Shown piece by piece: positions 46,330-59,235 of a stretch of DNA of 64,000 bases (its first letter is position 1; the number at the start of each line of letters is the position of its first letter). Location of the stretch: the NCBI GenBank assembly GCA_028023455.1, contig JAQFVV010000183.1:310001-374000 (forward strand), given 5' to 3'. The DNA is from Epiperipatus broadwayi. Its lineage: Eukaryota; Onychophora; Udeonychophora; Euonychophora; Peripatidae. A model generated the notes under the pieces. That model was not told the origin of the DNA. It was given only the letters and a program-made list of their open reading frames with translations, and did no database searches. Position numbers and translations under genes: made by a program.

Positions 46330-46740
46330 ATATAATGTGTGCCATGGTCATGGGTTTCTTATTTCTACTAACTATGAGATCCATTAGGTCTGGTTGAAGC
46401 ATTGTGTTCTTATTGGCTTGATAGAATTCTAGTATCATGCAGGCATGGAATTTTGAATCAAGGCATTCTCTCAACTTTAGGCTAGGAAGAAGGCATCAGT
46501 GATCTATCTGCTCAGCAGTGCATCTGGTTTGAATTATACTGGCAGGTAAAAACAAAACCCTTTTCTACAGATTTATGGATCTCTCTTTGCGTGATACACT
46601 GTTCATTGATGAATACAGCACCCTTATTTTCAGAATTCACAAATGATATTAATCTGCAAAGAAGAAAAGAATCAAAGTTCTTGGGGTAGCCTTTTATATC
46701 ATGCAAGTACCTATTCACACTTTTCTTTATTTCTTCAGGA
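46330..46740 (-). pseudogene. Unrecognised coding-like segment, frameshifted
   Basis: The minus strand encodes VNRYLHDIKGYPKNFDSF, CRLISFVNSENKGAVFINEQ and REIHKSVEKGFVF (46512-46730). A stop and frame change follow. Another frame then reads LRECLDSKFHACMILEFYQ, PDLMDLIVSRNKKPMTMAHI and ISVIKPIQRNN (about 46345-46475). The residue mix is unlike the low-complexity chance frames around it. I do not recognise the family. It could be a decayed transposon protein or a processed or ancient host-gene fragment. Confidence 0.35.
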
Positions 46741-46749
46741 ATTTATTTC

Positions 46750-47385
46750 TCTCCACAAAGCTTATTTTTATTATAATTAATTTACAATATTAATCGTAAC
46801 TTACATGCAGTACATGGTGATATGTTATTTTTAATATAGCATTCAGTTTTGGTTTGTGGACTAACATAATTTCATCAAGCAAAATAAATAAATACTTTAC
46901 AAAAGTTTGATTTTATAAAATCTCTAACTTTTTTCTTTTTTCATTTACTAAGTTGATCTTTGTGATTGACGTTCTCGTGGGCCATATTTAATTAGAGAGA
47001 AGAAATATTGCACCTCAAACTTCCCTATAATTACAATTAATTGTATTTTTGCTTATCTTAAAAAAATCTACATGTACATTTTTTTAATTATCAGGCTAGT
47101 TACAATAGAAATAATAAATCTTGCTTATTAAATAGAAATATACATTTTTAAACATATTGTTATTATATTTTATAAAATATACTTTTCTCTGAGTAATTTC
47201 TTTCATGATAGAATGCCAAACATTTTGTATCAAAAATGATGGTACAGCACCTCCACAATTGAGGGAAAGAATCGAAATCAGTGATTTTAGTCAATTTTAC
47301 TCTCAAATTATAATTCTAAAAAAAAATTCAAAATAAATTCTTTTATTTCTAACAGTTAAGTTATACAAGTCTTATTTAATGAAAC
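46750..47385. other. AT-rich stretch without recognised feature
   Basis: No gene or oriented repeat recognised. Confidence 0.4.
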
Positions 47386-47387
47386 TT

Positions 47388-47585
47388 ACTAGCTAATAAT
47401 TTATATTTTTTATATAAAACTACATAATGCTGGTCATATTTAATGGACTTACTAGTTGTGATAATGTATATCTTTTATACAAGACTATTAATGGGCTTAG
47501 TAGCTGTGATAATTTATATCTCGTATAAGACTATTAAGTTATGCTTGCTATATTTAATGAACTTACTAGTGGAGAATGTGTATAT
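47388..47585. repeat. Degenerate tandem repeat (~65-95-bp spacing)
   Basis: The motif ACTTACTAG(T/C)...ATAAT(G/T)TATAT...TATA(C/A)AAGACTA(T)TTAA recurs about three times with the phrase GCTGGTCATATTTAATGGAC/GCTTGCTATATTTAATGAAC. It produces one spurious 60-codon frame. Confidence 0.6.
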
Positions 47586-48090
47586 ATTTCTATTCAGTCA
47601 TAATTTCCTAAAAGTATGCATGTAACTCCAAAACAGGGATGGATTAGGTAGTTAGTTGTAAGTCATAGGTATACTATGAAGCATGGATAAAAAGAGGAGA
47701 AATCTCACTTTATGGACTATAATGCACACAACCCAGAAGAAATTCAGGAAAACCAGGTTTATTATTTCATATTGTAGCAGCACTCGATCAATTCAGAAGA
47801 GTCTTATAGACTCATAATTCCTAGTCTTTTTGTTTTCACCTTCAGAACTTTCTGAAATCCTGCTAGTCTAAGAATTAGGGACCATTCTGAATGAACTCCA
47901 TACAACTATGAGTGTGGGCAGCACAGAGATATTAAACTCCTCCATCTAATATGACACTGCTGCTCTAATAATACTAACAACTATACCACATCCATCAGCA
48001 TCACTGAATCACAGTGCATACCTCAGTTACTAATGACAAGACAAAAAAATTATTTTAACAAATTTATTTAATTCATGGATTGGAATACTC
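47586..48090. other. Moderately AT-rich stretch without recognised feature
   Basis: It is somewhat richer in G+C than the window average but contains no frame, fold or repeat I can name. Confidence 0.35.
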
Positions 48091-48413
<323 letters not shown>

Positions 48414-48419
48414 TTTCTT

Positions 48420-49750
48420 TTTAAAAATGTCATTATTAACTCTACATATCCCTTCTGATCATTTCAATAGACAAATAAGTACATATTGCTCATCATATAT
48501 CTATGTTTCTTTATCTGTTGGATAGATCCACAGTTTTCAGGGTACAGGCTGCCTCACTAAATTTTAATTTTTACCCATTTGCAGATATGTGCTCCCCAAT
48601 GGAAAGAGAAATATTTTCCTTCCAGAATAGATCATTTATATCATGTCCAGCTCTAATTTAAATGTATTTATTTTCTTAGGAATTTTACAATATGAATTGC
48701 CTTTTGGTTTTATGTACATATATTTTTTTACTTTCAAACTTCTTGCGGCAAAAGTTATTTTGTAAGAAAATCATTTTCACAACATTGCCACTATTACTAT
48801 AATTTTCTCTACCTATTAGCATGATACTTGCACTTGTAAAGTGTTTCTTTCATTCTTCATCACCATTTTTCCATCAACATTCCACTCATGGGTTTTGGTT
48901 CTAGTTTTTTCACCTAAATGCTCATATGTAACATAAACATGACTATCATTTTCAACATCAACTAAGATCTTGATGTCCATGATAAATTATTTATTATGCA
49001 CCTATTTTTTCTTCTATCTGTCTTCTCATACTTTGCATTTTCTTTTTCTCATGGTAATCCATCTTTCACTCAAACAATTCAATTTTTTTCTCCAAATTGT
49101 TTATTCTAACACCTACTCTTTTGACTATTTTGTTGAGCCTCTTTAACAATCCCTCTTTGGAGACCTGTTGAGTCTCTCGTTTATTTCAATTCAGCCTTGA
49201 TTTCTATCATTTGACTCTTAAATTCCTTCATTTTGCTGTTGACTTCCTCCATTTCATTCTTGAATTCTTTCATTTTGCTATTGAATTCATTAATTAGTTC
49301 TTTAAACATTTCCAGTGTTACTGGCACATTATTCTTTTTTACAAATTGTCTTGCTGCTTCTTAATCTCATATGTACATATACTATTTTTATTTTATTTTC
49401 TGCTAATAACTCATATATATATAATACTGACTTTATATTCTGGTAAAAGTCAAAATAATTCCTTTATTTAAAAAAAAAAAAATCTCTAGCTCTACTTAAA
49501 ACGGTTTAATATATCAATTAATATTATGCTCACTAGATCCCCTTTCCTCCATTGTCATGTTTGCTCTTTGATTTTTAATTTACTTTCTATTTGCCTACTT
49601 CACTCCCCTGCTAAAACACATCAACTGAATAAACATTCTTACAACTGACAAACAAAAAAATAATTATGAACTCATATCACATTAAGAGTTTTATTTTCAT
49701 AGCCTCACCCTAGGCCATTGGACCACATCAAAGCCCCACATTGGACACCA
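48420..49750. other. AT-rich stretch without recognised feature
   Basis: A T/C-rich region at 49080-49330 on plus repeats TTCATTTTGCT(A/G)TTGA phrases. No gene is supportable. Confidence 0.35.
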
Positions 49751-49754
49751 TTGT

Positions 49755-50300
49755 ACTGGGTCAAAGCTTTTTCATCTGTTATTTTTTAATTTTATTCATA
49801 TAGATTTCAGTTACTAAGGGGGGTTTTGAATCATTTCTCCTATATATAGAAATATAACAGATTAACATTTGTGATATGGCAAATTGTTCCCTCATTTTTG
49901 ATTTAATAAATAAATATTAAGAAAAATGTGATTATATTTCCTAGTCAATCTAACCCAAAATACTATTATATACAATATAAAAGAGAACCATAACTTGTGG
50001 CAGCTTTAATTTATTGCTTCTGGCATTAGTGTTCAGTGGACCACATTATCTAAACACACTGACACAAGGTTAATAAAGACTGCATTTTTATCTCTTCTTT
50101 CTAATTATAGTAATTTTTGTTATCAGATTCTTATTTACAGAGATTCATTAAATTAATTACATATATTAACACTTATACATAGAGGAATCTAAATAATGAA
50201 GATTTCTAAATTTAAATTACCACATAGATTTAATAAACAAGTAAGTACACATTATAAATACAAAATTATTTATTAATACTACCCTACAAAATATTATTGA
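49755..50300. repeat. Duplicated segment, copy 2 (empty site)
   Basis: Colinear with 45437-46135 but without the SINE: TTTAATTTTATTCATATAGA is continuous where the other copy is interrupted. Substitutions are scattered along the whole alignment. Use it as the pre-insertion reference for the SINE. Confidence 0.85.
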
Positions 50301-51640
50301 ACATTAACTTTGTTACTTTTTTAAAATCAGAAGCTAGTGAAATGTTACAAGTCTCTATGTATGTGCACATAAATTTTAAAAAAGAATGGAAAGGGGGAAC
50401 CTATATAAATGGACATGTATCTCTGTACTGAAGTGATCAGATTAGGAAGTGATATAAAATTTATGAATATTTGTCAAAGTTGTGTTAGAGCAAGTTTTAT
50501 ACTGTAAATCAAAAAATATAGCAATATACTATTGATAAATATTTAATAACTGATAAAAATATATTGAGAGATTGTGATCTGGATTAAATGATGAGTGTTG
50601 GCTCAGAAGGAAATGCTTCTTGGAGGTCAATTGTGCTTTAAAGTGTCTTATGTGATGGAGAGAATGCTATTAAGTACTTCTATAAACATTTTCCTATTTA
50701 AGTAACATTAACAATTATGATTCGTATATGTATTGGGTTTTTTTTGTATTACTGAATTTATATGTCAGAGAATACGAGTTATTTTGTGCCAAACCTTATG
50801 AAATAACTAATTTCTTAATAAAACATTTTTACTAAGAATAAAAAAATCAATTACCCAATTAAGTTTGCTTTGTTTTCGCTCTGGAGAATTCGTTTTCTTA
50901 TAAGAGAGATTTACCTAAAAAGAATCTCCAAATTGATTTGAGAGCTCAAATTATTTCAAACTCGATAGGGATGAAAATTTAGAGCAGTAACAAATTAAAA
51001 CAAAAGTTATTTGTAGAATTAAAGTTATTCATTAAATTACGACAGAAAAAAGTAGAAACAAGATATGTTTAGGTTTTCGCGTTCTAAATTATATAAAAGT
51101 AATATGCTAAACTTCCTACATTAAATTGAAATCAGATAAATATTTATATAATCACAAAAAGATAATTATAATAACATTTATATAATTTTGCTGAAGTTAT
51201 AATATACCTTAAAATGAGTGGTAATTAAGTCTTTAAAAAGTTATGTAAATAAATAAAGAAAATCTTACAAGACAGTCGTAATATACCAATCATTTATTAA
51301 ACTTTACAGGAAATGATGTTTTGGTTGTCGCTATGAATGAATCTTAGATACACGCTGAACTTTATTTAAGTTTATATAATTAAATCGATTTTAAGATATG
51401 TTGCTTAAAATTTATATATTTAAGACCTTATAAATTTTTGTAATGTTATAGAGATGAGTTTTGATTTTTTTGTCTGACTGTGTATATAAAACAAAATTGT
51501 AATAAAAACTTTAGGATGTAGATGAGATCTACCCAGTCTGGGTTAATGAATTTATTTCCATATATCAAATAGAATAAAAAGTTTTAAGATTTGTTATAAA
51601 TATAAATCACATTTAACTAGTCTTTCTAATAAGGTAAAAA
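50301..51640. other. AT-rich stretch without recognised feature
   Basis: No supportable gene or repeat. A-run and T-run low complexity only. Confidence 0.4.
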
Positions 51641-51642
51641 GT

Positions 51643-51860
51643 GGCTGCTGGAAGGTTGCATTAGATTCTTAGATCTAGGTGCAGTGCTCTCAGATCCAAG
51701 GCTCAACACTGATGAAAGCCACAAGCTAGAAAGTAGTCTGGAGATATTGGATGAGTGGTACTAGATAGGGATTTTATGCACAAACCTTCCTACATCCACT
51801 GATTACTTTGGCTTGTACTGAGTGGCACTACTGTATGGAGAGTTTTGACTGTGGCTTGAA
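51643..51860. repeat. Fold-back element family A, copy 6 (one arm)
   Basis: It runs from the family centre (GTGGCTGCTGGAAGGTTGCA) through CACTGATGAAAGCCACAAGC, GAAAGTAGTCTGG, GATAGGGATTTTATGCACAA and GATTACTTTGGCTTG to CTGTATGGAGAGTTTTGACT. The opposite arm is absent. Confidence 0.8.
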
Positions 51861-51864
51861 ATTC

Positions 51865-52510
51865 TACATATCACTGGATAACATTATTTCCATATTTCTA
51901 GTCTATAGCAATAGATGAGTTTAGCATTTAATGATTGTTTATGAAATGAAAATATCAATTTCAATTAATAGTTATGAAGATTTACTATATAAATATTATT
52001 TATAATAGCTCAAATGTAGATACAATTAAAGCAGAAATTACTGTCAACCTCCAGTGAACTATAAACTAATGCAAATCCATCAATAGACTGAAAAGTACAG
52101 AATGAGATACATATTATAGCTTGGATCATACTTTAGCATTCAGTTTATTCATGTATTATAATCCAGAGCATGAGTGAATTCTATATATTAATTCCAATCT
52201 CAGTATAACTATAAGCTATTCCGAAATCATTATAAGCAATCAAAGGGAAAGTTGTGCCTCATATTTAATAATGACTGAATATTAAATAAAATAATAATTA
52301 ATGGATATAAATATTAACAGCAATATCTCAAAATGGAGAAATTTAAGCAGAAATTATTGAACTTTTAGAGAACTATATGTCAACAAATACAAATCTGTCA
52401 ATAAATGAAAAAATACACAATAGGACACCTGTATTTTAGTGCAAATTATATTTAAGCTTTCAATTTATTGACATGTTACAATGCATACAATTATTTTTAA
52501 GTCAATAAAC
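51865..52510. other. AT-rich stretch without recognised feature
   Basis: Two loosely similar phrases (AGCAGAAATTACTGTCAACC...; AGCAGAAATTATTGAACTTT...) suggest an old local duplication at about 52025-52110 and 52345-52430. Nothing else. Confidence 0.3.
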
Positions 52511-52512
52511 AT

Positions 52513-53272
52513 CACATGATCACCATTTATTATGCTTGCTTATAACTGTTATTAAAACAGGCAAAACTCTCCATACAGTAAAATGGATGCCAGAAGGATT
52601 GTGCATAAAATCCCCATCTAGTGCCCTACTCATCCAATATCCCCAGACAAGTTTCTGGCTTGTGGCCTTCATCAGTGAGAAGCCTTGGATCTGAGAGCAC
52701 TGCACCTAGATCTTAGGATCTAATGCAACCCTCCAGCAGGCACCTTTTATCTCTACTTAACTACAAAACTATGAGTCTTAAATTGAAAACACAATAATAT
52801 TTTCAATCCAAGCTCATTAGCTTATATAGTCATATAGGTCTGAATTCAGTTCAGTATGTATACATTTTCATGTCTTTGGTTCTTTACTAACCATAGCTAC
52901 TACTATCGTATTAGGCAGAATTGGTTTAGTATTGGTCTGAGTTCAAACCCATATGATTCTATAAGCTAATAAGCTTGGATTGAAAATATTATTGTGTTTT
53001 CAATTTAAGACTCATAATTTTGTAGTTATGTAGAGATAAAAGGTGGCTGCTGGAGGGTTGCATTAGATCCTCAGATCTAGGTGCAGTGCTCTCGGATCCA
53101 AGGCTCCTCACTGATGAAGGCCTCCAGAGAGAAACTAGTCTGGGGATATTGGATGAGTAGGCACTAGATGGGTATTTTATGCATAAGCCTTTTGGCATAC
53201 ATTGATTACTCTGGATGGCACTGAGTGACAATACTGTATGGAGAGTTTTGCTTGTTTTAATAACAGATAATC
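52513..53272. repeat. Fold-back element family A, copy 7 (longest arms)
   Basis: Arms of about 340-370 bp (52545-52885 and 52915-53265) pair from CAGGCAAAACTCTCCATACA to the centre. They include GCACTGCACCTAGATC, CTCCAGCAG, TTTTATCTCTACTTAACTAC and CAATCCAAGCT(C/T)ATTAGCTTAT, which shorter copies lack. The left side keeps the outer end CATCACATGATCACC, while the right side stops at GTTTTAATAACAG. This copy shows that shorter members are truncated toward the centre. Confidence 0.88.
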
Positions 53273-53279
53273 ATTTCTA

Positions 53280-54590
53280 AATATTAATGGCCTTTTTCTC
53301 TGACCTTTCATAGTGATATCAGAATAACTTACAGTGGTACCAAGATTGTGTTAATATATGGAATTCAAGCTGTCAATAAATTAAATGCTTAAATTTGATT
53401 GAAGTTAAAATACAGGTTGATCATTTCATCTTTTTTCATTTATTGATTGTTTGTATTAGATTGGATGTTGCTTGCAGGAAGTTAACAGTAACTTCTGCTT
53501 TAACTTGAAGATTTAAGATAATGATCAAAGACCCATCAGATCTTTCAAAGATGATTATACTTCAATTTGAAACAATGAATTATGCATATATCAGCATAAT
53601 TCATAAAACTTATTTTGGGTTGTTGCTTGATTATACTATATGATCTGATTGTTAGAGTAATTATTCATTTAATAATTCAAAATTCACTCAAAGTAGATAT
53701 CAAATATTAACTAATTTGAATACCAGTAACCAGTATATTAATTCAACCTGAGTTATTCTGTTCATGAACTTAATTCTCTTTTATGTTTAGGTATTGTTAT
53801 GATGTGATTTGCTTGTCTGCATTAATTCTCCATGTAACCATGAATACATACATTATGCTTATGCTGTTAAAAAGTAGGTTTCTTTGCAACAGGATTACTA
53901 TATACTTAATAAGAGAATGTAATTATTTATTATTTAAATATTATTGTATTGAATAATAGTCTCTACATATACAGGTGCATATACCAATGGCATCAAGAGT
54001 TTCATGTATCTCCTTGATCTGTTGGAATAGAAAAAAAATCAATGGAAATGCATGATATTGATGCAAAATGAAGAATAGTTAGTCTGATTTTATATTTATG
54101 CTTTATTATTATTGCACAAATAATATGTTAACTGAATTTATGCAAAACATCAAGTTACTAACATATCAATATTGAACCCATGATTTCTAGGTAGTCAAGA
54201 AACTATATAATCTCAGAAAAACATTACAATTATCATCACAGAACTCATTTTAAATTGAAATATAGTGCAAAGTCTTGTAGCATTTACTACAGTTACAAAA
54301 ATTGATCTCTCTCTTATTATATATGTAATGAATTGATTAATGTGCATGATAATATCTGTAACCAATCACATATCTTGGAATTGCAATCCTCTCTTCCAAT
54401 GTTGTAATAAATTTTGATTTTTCCAGGAAATTCCCCATTTGTGAAATGTTTCAAGTTTTTAGATCATGTATACTGAGAGAGGTTCGTCTGGGAAATTCAC
54501 AAGGCTGTAATTCAAGATTTATAATATGCTTTAGAGGAGCATATTGCAAATCAAAAGAATTGATTTATGTAAAGACATCATTATTTTTAG
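53280..54590. other. AT-rich stretch without recognised feature
   Basis: No gene or oriented repeat that I can support. Confidence 0.35.
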
Positions 54591-54599
54591 CTATTATTG

Positions 54600-55040
54600 A
54601 TTGAAGGTCTCTCCAAGTTTAATCCAGTTTTTCTGATTTCTAATGACTCTTCTTCACATCATACTAACACTCTTTTTTATTTCATCCATCTCACATCTGG
54701 TTACTTAGTGGGTCTTTTGCAATCTCTTGGAATATAGTTTAAGCTTTCAACTGTTTGTCTATTATTATCTCTTCTAGAAATTTGGCCAGTCCAGCTCCGT
54801 TCTTTTCTTTTAATGATGTTTTTATACTCAGAGGTAAAATGTCAATAAAATTACCACCCTGGATAATGCATGTTGGTGAGCAGCCTATCTGTGTTCATAT
54901 ACAATACAAATAGCCATATAGTAATATAAGCAGCAGCGACAAGAATGTATGGAGAGGACAATAGGAAACTGCGCAGCTCAGTTCATTTAGGGCCTCAGAG
55001 AAGAATTAAAGAGTCTTCTTTCAGGTGTCAGTAAACTTTT
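54600..55040 (-). mobile_element. Internally deleted, non-autonomous RTE derivative
   Basis: On minus, 55040 to about 54830 matches the 5' region of the RTE at 38557-38787 (CTGAAAG.AGAC, GGCTGCTCACCAACA.GCAT, TTTTACCTCTGAGT). From about 54825 to 54605 it matches the very end of the RT coding region (41590-41815: AAAAGA...AGCTGGACTGG, TTCCAAGAGATTGCAAAAGA, TGGATTAAACTTGGAGAGA). About 2.8 kb between is missing. Retaining both ends while losing the interior is how non-autonomous partners of LINEs arise. It does not reach the GAT-rich tail. Confidence 0.8.
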
Positions 55041-55515
55041 TGGCCCATTAGTAAATTATAGGGGTACTGCAAAGTTTATTAACAGTGTTTAGTTTATTAG
55101 TGAAGATGAAATTACATATAATGTTGGGAAAATGCTACATTTAATTATATATTACATATACACACTTACATATGTGTATAGAGGGAAATGATATTCAATA
55201 AAAACAACTTTTTTTTATAAATAAAATTGTTTGGACATTCATTACACTGCCACAGTTTTTTTTTTTGTTTTGTAAATAAAAAAGAAGCACAATATAATTA
55301 ATAAATATTTTTACGTTTCAAAGTGAGCTCCAAAATTGCGTATATTTTTTCTATTGTACCAATCTATATAATCAACATCTAATACTGCACACTTCTCAAC
55401 TCTTATATTTGTTCAGTGGTACTCCTGGCTATGAAAACATTCAAATTACTGACTAACATTCACTAAAATTATGATTTTAGTAGTTTTCTTTAATAACTCA
55501 ATTATGTGTAAATAT
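55041..55515. other. AT-rich stretch without recognised feature
   Basis: Nothing nameable. Confidence 0.4.
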
Positions 55516-55518
55516 ATT

Positions 55519-55590
55519 GACCGGGAAGCGAACCCGGGCCTGCTGCTTGGAAGGTTGCTAAGCTAAACCGCTAGGCCACCAATGCTTGAC
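55519..55590 (-). mobile_element. tRNA-derived SINE (family C), tail lost
   Basis: On minus GTCAAGCATTGGTGGCCTAG, CAACCTTCCAAGCAGC (anticodon-loop-like CTTCCAA) and CCGGGTTCGCTTCCCGGTC. The 3' GATGC...ATGAAAA tail is missing, so only the tRNA-like head remains. Confidence 0.8.
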
Positions 55591-55594
55591 AAAC

Positions 55595-56385
55595 AATATA
55601 TATGACAAACAATTTATATTTGTTAACTCTACAATCTAAAATTTCAATTCGCTTCTCTTCATCATATCACTATAAATGGTAGTTAAGAAAGAATGTTTTT
55701 TCCCCTTTAATAGAAATAAAAATAATAATTTTCCTCTAGTTATTATATTTTTTAAATGCATGCTAAATAAAATATCTATTTTTAGCATTAATTGCAATTA
55801 GTATATTCTTAAATGAACTAAGGAAAATTATTAATAGCAATTCATAATATGGATACAAACAAATATTATTTTAAAATATAAAATTTTACTTGATCGTTTG
55901 ACAAGAACATTTTGTTTGGATTATATTGATTCAGAACAATGTTTTACATTAATAATTTAAATGATTCAAATAAAATTTCAGATATTTATTGAATATTGCT
56001 AAGTAGCTTAAAATATATGCTTTTATCAATATAGACAGGAAAACATTGAATAAATATTTAATGTTTTTTTATAATTTAATATATAATGATTTACAATTAA
56101 AAGAAAGCTAACAACATTATTGTTAATGTTAATTGGAAGTTAGTTTTACTTATATTATTTTTTTTTTAAATTTTAAAACGTATACAAGATTAAATGTTTT
56201 TTATTTAATATCTAACTCGTCATTAACTCTTTTTATTACCAAATCTTGTCAAAAAACAAATAATATTATTTCTGAGTATACATAATGGAATTACATCACG
56301 ATATAACGAATACAATAAAAAAAATTACCCAAGTTGCTTAGCGAGGTTAAAAATCAAAAAATAATTCAACAGTTGGGAAGGATAA
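55595..56385. other. AT-rich stretch without recognised feature
   Basis: A/T runs only. No supportable gene. Confidence 0.4.
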
Positions 56386-56387
56386 TA

Positions 56388-56490
56388 GTCAAGCATTGGT
56401 GGTCGAGAGGTCAGCGCGACCTCCTTATAAGCAGTTGCCCGGGTTGCGGGTTCGCTTCCCGGCCGATGCTATGACACATGAAAAAAAAAA
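56388..56490 (+). mobile_element. tRNA-derived SINE (family C)
   Basis: GTCAAGCATTGGTGGTCGAG, then CTCCTTATAAGCAGTTG, CGGGTTCGCTTCCCGGCCGA and GCTATGACACATG with ten A. Box A and box B are both well preserved. Confidence 0.9.
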
Positions 56491-56632
56491 TTCTAATAAA
56501 GACGTGTACTTACGTAATCAATGAAGATGTAAGCAATTCTAGTATAAAAATCAACAAATCGAAATATTAATTAGTAAAAGGAAAATAATCTTCTTTAATA
56601 GTAAATAAGCAAGTTTAATTATGTAAATGTTA

Positions 56633-57579
56633 TTAGAGCTTCACACGACCCACCACTCTCCATTCTATCTCATAACACTGATATACTTGAACACATATAT
56701 GTCGAAAAGATAAATAATCACCAATATTAGTCCAGATTATCATCTCTACACATATATGCAATAAGTGCTCTGATATATATTAAGATAGCCACTCTTCATA
56801 CCTTAATGGACAGGCTTCAATCCACTCCACACTCCAACTCTTCAACTATCTCAGCCAAATCATGCAGGAAGGATCAGAATCGATTCTGGGAACTTTCTAC
56901 CAACTGTGCCAAATCGCGCAGGATTATTCAAAATATAATTCTGATTACCCATCATTCTTTTGTTATTATGAGATTTTAAATATTTTATTTTTATTCTAAA
57001 TATTAATATATAGGGTATATGAGCACAAACTTTCACATGGCCCACTGCTCACCACTCTATATCATTTCACTGATACACTTGAACACATATATGTTGAAAA
57101 GATAAATAATCACCAATATACATATTTCATGCTAAACCAGCAATCATCAGTTGGTCCAGATTATCATCTCTGCACATATATGCAATAAGTGCTCAGATAT
57201 ATATTAAGATAGCCAATCTTCATACTTTAATGGACAGGTTTCAACATTTCAACTCTTCAGTCGTCCATCCAATTGAAAATATGATGATGGAACGCTCAAA
57301 GGCCACCATGAGGCTGAGATTCATTCCATCAATAGATTTTCAATCTGAGCACTTATTGCATATAAGTGTAGAGATGAAAATCTGGACCAACTGACGATAA
57401 CTGGTTTAGCATGAAATATGTATATTGGTGATTATTTATCTTTTCGACATATATGTGTTCAAGGGTATCAGTTTTATGACATAGAGTGAAGAGTGGTGGG
57501 TCATATGAAAGTCTATGCTCATATACTCTATATATTGCATATATTGATACAGGTATATAATAAGCCTGTATTTCAGTTA
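56633..57579. repeat. Fold-back element family B, copy 2 (two direct units plus one inverted)
   Basis: Left unit 56637-56860 and a second direct unit about 57010-57330 both read GAAAAGATAAATAATCACCA and TTTAATGGACAGG/CTTAATGGACAGG. The inverted unit 57330-57545 closes the palindrome. The right outer end is complete (CATATACTCTATATATTGCA, AAGCCTGTA), the left is cut. A 10-bp direct repeat GTAAATGTTA flanks it at 56623-56632 and 57580-57589. Confidence 0.88.
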
Positions 57580-57589
57580 GTAAATGTTA

Positions 57590-59204
57590 GCAAAAACATT
57601 ATTATTCATAAGTTCTAATCAAAGGAATTTATAAACAGTAGTTGGCGATAGTCAATCATTTGAAGGCTCATTATTTTTTAAAAGATTTATAACATCTCAA
57701 AAGATGTTTAAATAGAATAATAAAATGTTTGATATAAAACAAAGGGAAGAAGAGTTTAAAACTCTAGCATAAGATCATGAAGTACCATTATCTATGAAGA
57801 ACGCCAGTTACTAACCTCAGGAAAAAAAATCATCTAGTTTAATTATTTAAAAAGGTAAGGTTTTTCATGGAAGAAAAGTTTAATATATTTTTCATAAGTT
57901 ACATTTCCAATCGAATAAAGCAAGTGAAACCAATAAAATATTGCATGATATACTAAACATAGGGTGACCAGACTGGTTCAATGAAAAATCGGGACATTTA
58001 CAGCATTTTAAGTAATACCAATTAAACACTTGTTAATGTAGAGTTTATTATTGGACTATTTTTTTTTTGGTAAAAAATGTTTTGATATTTGATGATGGCC
58101 TTTGTCATATTCCTCCAAAATTATATTTAAAAAGAACTACTGTGGCTCTTGAATATTCAAAATGTATAAAAAGTATTACATGTAAAATTTAAAATGTATA
58201 AAAAGTATTACATGTAACTCTTACTTTGAAGAATTTACCTATACCTGGTTTGGAATAATTGAACTAATTGACATTGAATTATTGGTTAGTAAATTAATAT
58301 AATTAGATAGCTAAATAATAAAAGAAAACGATATAAAATAATCGCTAACTGGTCATTAATCAAGATGTTGATTAGTATTTTCTTTTTCATTCAATATCTC
58401 TTAATAACATATATACTGCTAAATTGATAAATGAAATGAAACAAAATAGTGTATCTTAGCTAAAAATTCTGAATATAAGTTGTTAATAAGTAACTAAAAT
58501 GACCATTCTTATAAGACAAAACAATCTCTGCAGAAACAGAGTATCTTTAGTAAAAAATACAGCATTCCAAAAAAGTATTAATAATTATATGTATTTAACA
58601 ATAAACTTGCTCTGGCCCAATTAAATGTGTATTAGAGAAAAAACAATGAAGCTGTATCTTATGAAATAGTTAATGTGGACTTATTTATATGGAAGAAATG
58701 GAATTTAATTTTCTTAAGTAATTTTTTAGTTTTTGTTAAAATATATTGTAAGATATGGTCTTACATCCCACCAAGAAACATTAAACACCCTTACCTACTT
58801 CAACACCTATACCCACAGTAACAACAATCACTACATATAATGTAACATAAGTTATATATATAAAGAAAATATTACCCAAATAACTACTTGTGAAAGATGA
58901 AAATGGTCACAAGCATTTTAAATGTGAAAACATTTAATTCTTTATATAATTAAAAGATAAATAAACATTTATATAATTAAAAGATAAATAAAAATGTAAT
59001 AAAATCCATAATCCAAACTAAACTGCAAAACTTAAATATTAATGCTTACCTTTATTATAAACACCTTTCATTAACTATTGTTCAATATACACATAATGCA
59101 ACAATACATAAAAAAAAAGATGATCAAATTTAGACACAAGCGATAAAATCACAAAAACATAAAGGAATGAAATAATAAATAAAATTGTAATATTATTAGT
59201 TCAC

Positions 59205-59235
<31 letters not shown>

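Noticed and set aside
55519-55590. Possible tRNA-Gly(TCC)-like gene on minus
   Set aside because: It shares the GTCAAGCATTGG start and overall layout of SINE family C and is tail-truncated.
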